A DNA stretch of 64,000 nt. Source: Cellulomonas sp. (GTDB lineage: Bacteria > Actinomycetota > Actinomycetes > Actinomycetales > Cellulomonadaceae). Shown here piece after piece: positions 62,111 to 64,000 of this stretch (position 1 is its first letter; each line of letters starts with the position of its first letter). The notes beneath the pieces are model-generated. The model ran no database searches and was not told the DNA's origin. It saw nothing but the letters and a program-made list of their open reading frames with translations. The stretch lies in assembly GCF_015234515.1 (NCBI RefSeq), contig NZ_JADGMY010000025.1, forward strand, positions 62,001-126,000, written 5' to 3'. The position numbers were made by a program, and so were the translations under genes.

Positions 62111-62716
62111 TCAGTCGGCGACGATCGTCCGCCCGAAGAACCGGTGGACGAGCCGGGTGAACAGGCTGGTCGGGGCCTTGGCCGGCCACGCGGGCGCCTC
62201 GGTGCCGGCCGGCACGGCGGCGGACAGGACCGCCGTGCGCACGCCGTCGGGGTCGATCCCCATCGCGCGGAGCAGGTGTGGCGAGCGTGCGGGCTGCTCC
62301 AGGACGGCGAGCCACAGGACCGTGCTGCCCACCTTGCCCTCCTTCGGCACGACGCCGGTCTTGCGCAGGTGCGCCCACTTCGCGGACGCCTGGTTCAGCG
62401 CCGACTGCAGCTCGGGCAGGTGCTTGAGGCGGGGCTGCCGACCGGCCGTCGCCCCGGTGCTCACCGTGGGGTCGGGGGCGGCGAGGCCCAGCCGGGCCAG
62501 GTGGGGTGCGTCGTCCAGGGCGCCACGCACGGCGTCCCGCACCGCTGCGGGCGTCAGGGCGGGGAACGACCCGACGACCTGACGCGTCAGCTCGTCGTCG
62601 GCGACGAGGAGCCCGAGCAGGACGTGCTCAGAGCCGTAGGCGCGCGCGCCCAGGGCGGTCGCCTCGGCCTGCGTCGCCGTCATCGCCGTGGCGAACGTGT
62701 CGTCATAGATCAGCAT
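62111..62716 (-). CDS. Clp N-terminal-domain protein (ClpC/A N-like adaptor)
   Basis: A 201-residue protein consisting of two Clp_N-type repeats without AAA modules. The first repeat includes ATALGARAYGSEHVLLGLL and the second LKHLPELQSALNQAS with VLWLAVLEQPARSPHLLRAMG. Such stand-alone Clp-N proteins may bind substrates or adaptor ligands of ClpC. The ATG lies 14 bp inside the end of the upstream HTH gene, so they are coupled. Confidence 0.86.
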   Translation of the reverse strand: MLIYDDTFATAMTATQAEATALGARAYGSEHVLLGLLVADDELTRQVVGSFPALTPAAVRDAVRGALDDAPHLARLGLAAPDPTVSTGATAGRQPRLKHLPELQSALNQASAKWAHLRKTGVVPKEGKVGSTVLWLAVLEQPARSPHLLRAMGIDPDGVRTAVLSAAVPAGTEAPAWPAKAPTSLFTRLVHRFFGRTIVAD

Positions 62717-62945
62717 CGCTGCTCCATCTGCGTGCGCCGCGGGGTCGGGTGTGCTTCTTGTGGACGGTCTGGCGGGTCACCTGGAGCTCCGCGGCGATGT
62801 CAGCCCAGGACATGCCCTGCTCCCGGGCGCGCGCCACGTGCAGGTCCTCGAGCCTGTCCGCCAGGCGGTGCAGGGCGAGGACGGTCCGCAGCCCGTCACG
62901 AGGGTCGTCCGTCAGCGCGGCTGCTTCCACCTGCCTGAGGTCCAT
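62703..62945 (-). CDS. Small HTH regulator paired with the Clp-N protein
   Basis: An 80-residue protein ending in a helix-turn-helix of sigma-like/MarR-like type (QGMSWADIAAELQVTRQTVHKKH) preceded by a dimer helix (RLADRLEDLHVARARE). Its coupled partner is the Clp-N gene. Immediately upstream, two copies of TGTCA-N8-TGACA form an evident operator, so it probably represses its own operon. Confidence 0.86.
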   Translation of the reverse strand: MDLRQVEAAALTDDPRDGLRTVLALHRLADRLEDLHVARAREQGMSWADIAAELQVTRQTVHKKHTRPRGARRWSSDADL

Positions 62946-62994
62946 GGGTGTCAGCCTGGTCTGACACCCATGCGGATGTCAACCCAGTCTGACA
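62946..62994. promoter_or_regulatory. Duplicated operator TGTCA-N8-TGACA
   Basis: Two inverted repeats, TGTCA-N8-TGACA, start at 62949 and 62977, exactly 28 bp apart. The first is extended to 9-bp arms (GGGTGTCAG/CTGACACCC). They lie directly before the HTH gene start at 62945, where they would block transcription. Confidence 0.75.
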
Positions 62995-63007
62995 CTGCTC
63001 ATAGTCG

Positions 63008-63385
63008 TCATGCCTCGGCGTTCTCCTGGATCATCACCGGTGACGCGTGGATGCACACCATCCGCAGGACGCCGTGGCCGGTGTTGGTGAACCGGTGCCA
63101 GGTGTCGGGCGGCACGACGGCGGTGTCACCCACCCTGGCGACGACCTCGTGGTCACCGATGCGGATGGTGGCCTCGCCCTCCAGGACGACCCACGTCTCG
63201 GTGTACGGGTGCCGGTGCAGCGTCGGCCCCTGCCCCGGGTCGTTGTCGACGAGGAAGAAGCTGACGCCGGAGCCGTGGTGCACGCCCTCGAACCGCAGCG
63301 TGCGGCCACGCCCCAGGCGCAGGGCCTCGGCAGGGATCACCGCGGGGCTCACCGCGGGGTTCGGAGCTTCGTCATCTGCGGGCAC
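63008..63385 (-). CDS. Cupin-domain protein
   Basis: A 125-residue single-domain cupin. Motif 1 is GPTLHRHPYTETWVVLEGEA (two His and one Glu for metal) and motif 2 is GDTAVVPPDTWHRFTNTG (His). The fold may be a metal-dependent dioxygenase/isomerase or just a small-molecule sensor. The GTG at VPADDEAPN starts the coding-like region. A longer in-frame extension is Arg-rich and unlikely. Confidence 0.88.
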   Translation of the reverse strand: MPADDEAPNPAVSPAVIPAEALRLGRGRTLRFEGVHHGSGVSFFLVDNDPGQGPTLHRHPYTETWVVLEGEATIRIGDHEVVARVGDTAVVPPDTWHRFTNTGHGVLRMVCIHASPVMIQENAEA

Positions 63386-63468
63386 GGGCTCGCTCCTCTG
63401 CGTCGCTCGATGGTTCCACCGTACGGCGGCCTCGGAGCACGGGGTGCCGTATCCGGCAGCCGACGCCG

Positions 63469-64000
63469 TCACGGCACCAGCGGCAGCCGCAGGAGCCGCC
63501 GTGCCAGGCCGCCGGACCGCGAGTCCGTCTCGACGACCCGCTCGAAGCCCGCGGACTCGAAGAGCCCTGTCGTGCCGACGTACGCGAGTGCCGCGCTGAT
63601 CCGGCCGCCCTCCGGGTCGACGGGGTAGGCCTCGAGCATCGGCGCCCCCTGCGAGCGGGCGTAGTCGATCGCACCGTCGAGCAGGTGCCGGGCCAGCCCC
63701 TGGCGGCGGAACCCGGGCCGGACGACGAGGCACACGACGCTCCACACCGGGACGTCGTCCACGGTGGGGATCGTCCGCGACCGGGCGAGGCGGTGGTGGC
63801 TGCTGCGCGGGCTCACCGAGCACCACCCGGCCGGCTCGCCGTCGACGTAGGCGACGACGCCCGGCGGCGTCCCCTCCTCCGCGTACCGGCGCAGCCGCGC
63901 CGGGCGGTCCGGGCCGGTGAGGCCGCGGAACTCCTGGTTCGGGACCCGGTAGCTGAGGCACCAGCACGCGGCCGCGTCGGGGTCGCGCGGCGCGAGGACG
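63469..64000 (-). CDS. GNAT acetyltransferase, 5' end beyond the window
   Basis: A GNAT-family enzyme whose start lies past the right edge. The visible ~177 residues include PAGWCSVSPRSSHHRL, VWSVVCLVVRPGFRRQGLARHLL (the acetyl-CoA loop R-R-x-G-x-A) and AYVGTTGLFESAGFERVVET. The frame stays open through 64000. The substrate is unknown. Confidence 0.88.
   Translation of the reverse strand, partial: VLAPRDPDAAACWCLSYRVPNQEFRGLTGPDRPARLRRYAEEGTPPGVVAYVDGEPAGWCSVSPRSSHHRLARSRTIPTVDDVPVWSVVCLVVRPGFRRQGLARHLLDGAIDYARSQGAPMLEAYPVDPEGGRISAALAYVGTTGLFESAGFERVVETDSRSGGLARRLLRLPLVP

Overview
The window is very GC-rich, uses many GTG starts, has 4-bp GTGA/ATGA gene overlaps, and carries a dnaK-grpE-dnaJ-hspR operon with HAIR operators and a class Ib nrdHIEF set. 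These point to an actinobacterium of the Micrococcales, most likely Cellulomonas or a close relative. That placement is inference from gene content, because no rRNA gene is present. No tRNA, rRNA, CRISPR array or intact insertion sequence was seen.

Layout. 0-10.5 kb: a secreted Rieske lipoprotein and a copper type II monooxygenase-like lipoprotein sit beside an OmpR/HAMP two-component pair. Then come a DUF952 protein, an APH-type kinase, an ABC-ATPase remnant, and a divergent LuxR-type regulator/histidine kinase next to a three-gene ABC exporter. 10.5-16.6 kb: an FHA-like protein, a three-gene operon of unknown proteins, an alpha/beta-hydrolase lacking the usual His, and small hypotheticals. 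16.7-30 kb: a second LuxR-type two-component operon, HEAT-like proteins, a secreted SGNH hydrolase with a ricin-type lectin domain, a compact KAS III-like / di-iron HO-like / unknown trio, an RCC1 propeller and two HAD phosphatases. One HAD gene has a frameshift and a truncated paralogue elsewhere in the window.

30-42 kb is an accessory zone. Short hypothetical genes alternate with copies of a ~100-bp hairpin repeat. It includes an Mrr-like nuclease and a five-gene CBASS anti-phage operon: Cap4 effector, CD-NTase, separate E2-like protein, separate E1/ThiF protein and JAB protease. Separate E2 and E1 genes, where a fused Cap2 is usual, together with a CD-NTase ending in glycine, make this the most interesting system here.

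42.7-55 kb is housekeeping: the heat-shock operon, an FtsH-like protease and the ribonucleotide reductase operon. A GIY-YIG homing endonuclease gene sits exactly between nrdE and nrdF without disrupting either. 55-64 kb: regulators, a SnoaL-like protein, a haloalkane-dehalogenase-like hydrolase with a divergent CGNR regulator, a sulfurtransferase (with a decayed partial copy 2 kb upstream), a KstD-like flavoprotein, a small HTH/Clp-N pair with a duplicated operator, a cupin, and a GNAT enzyme running off the right edge.
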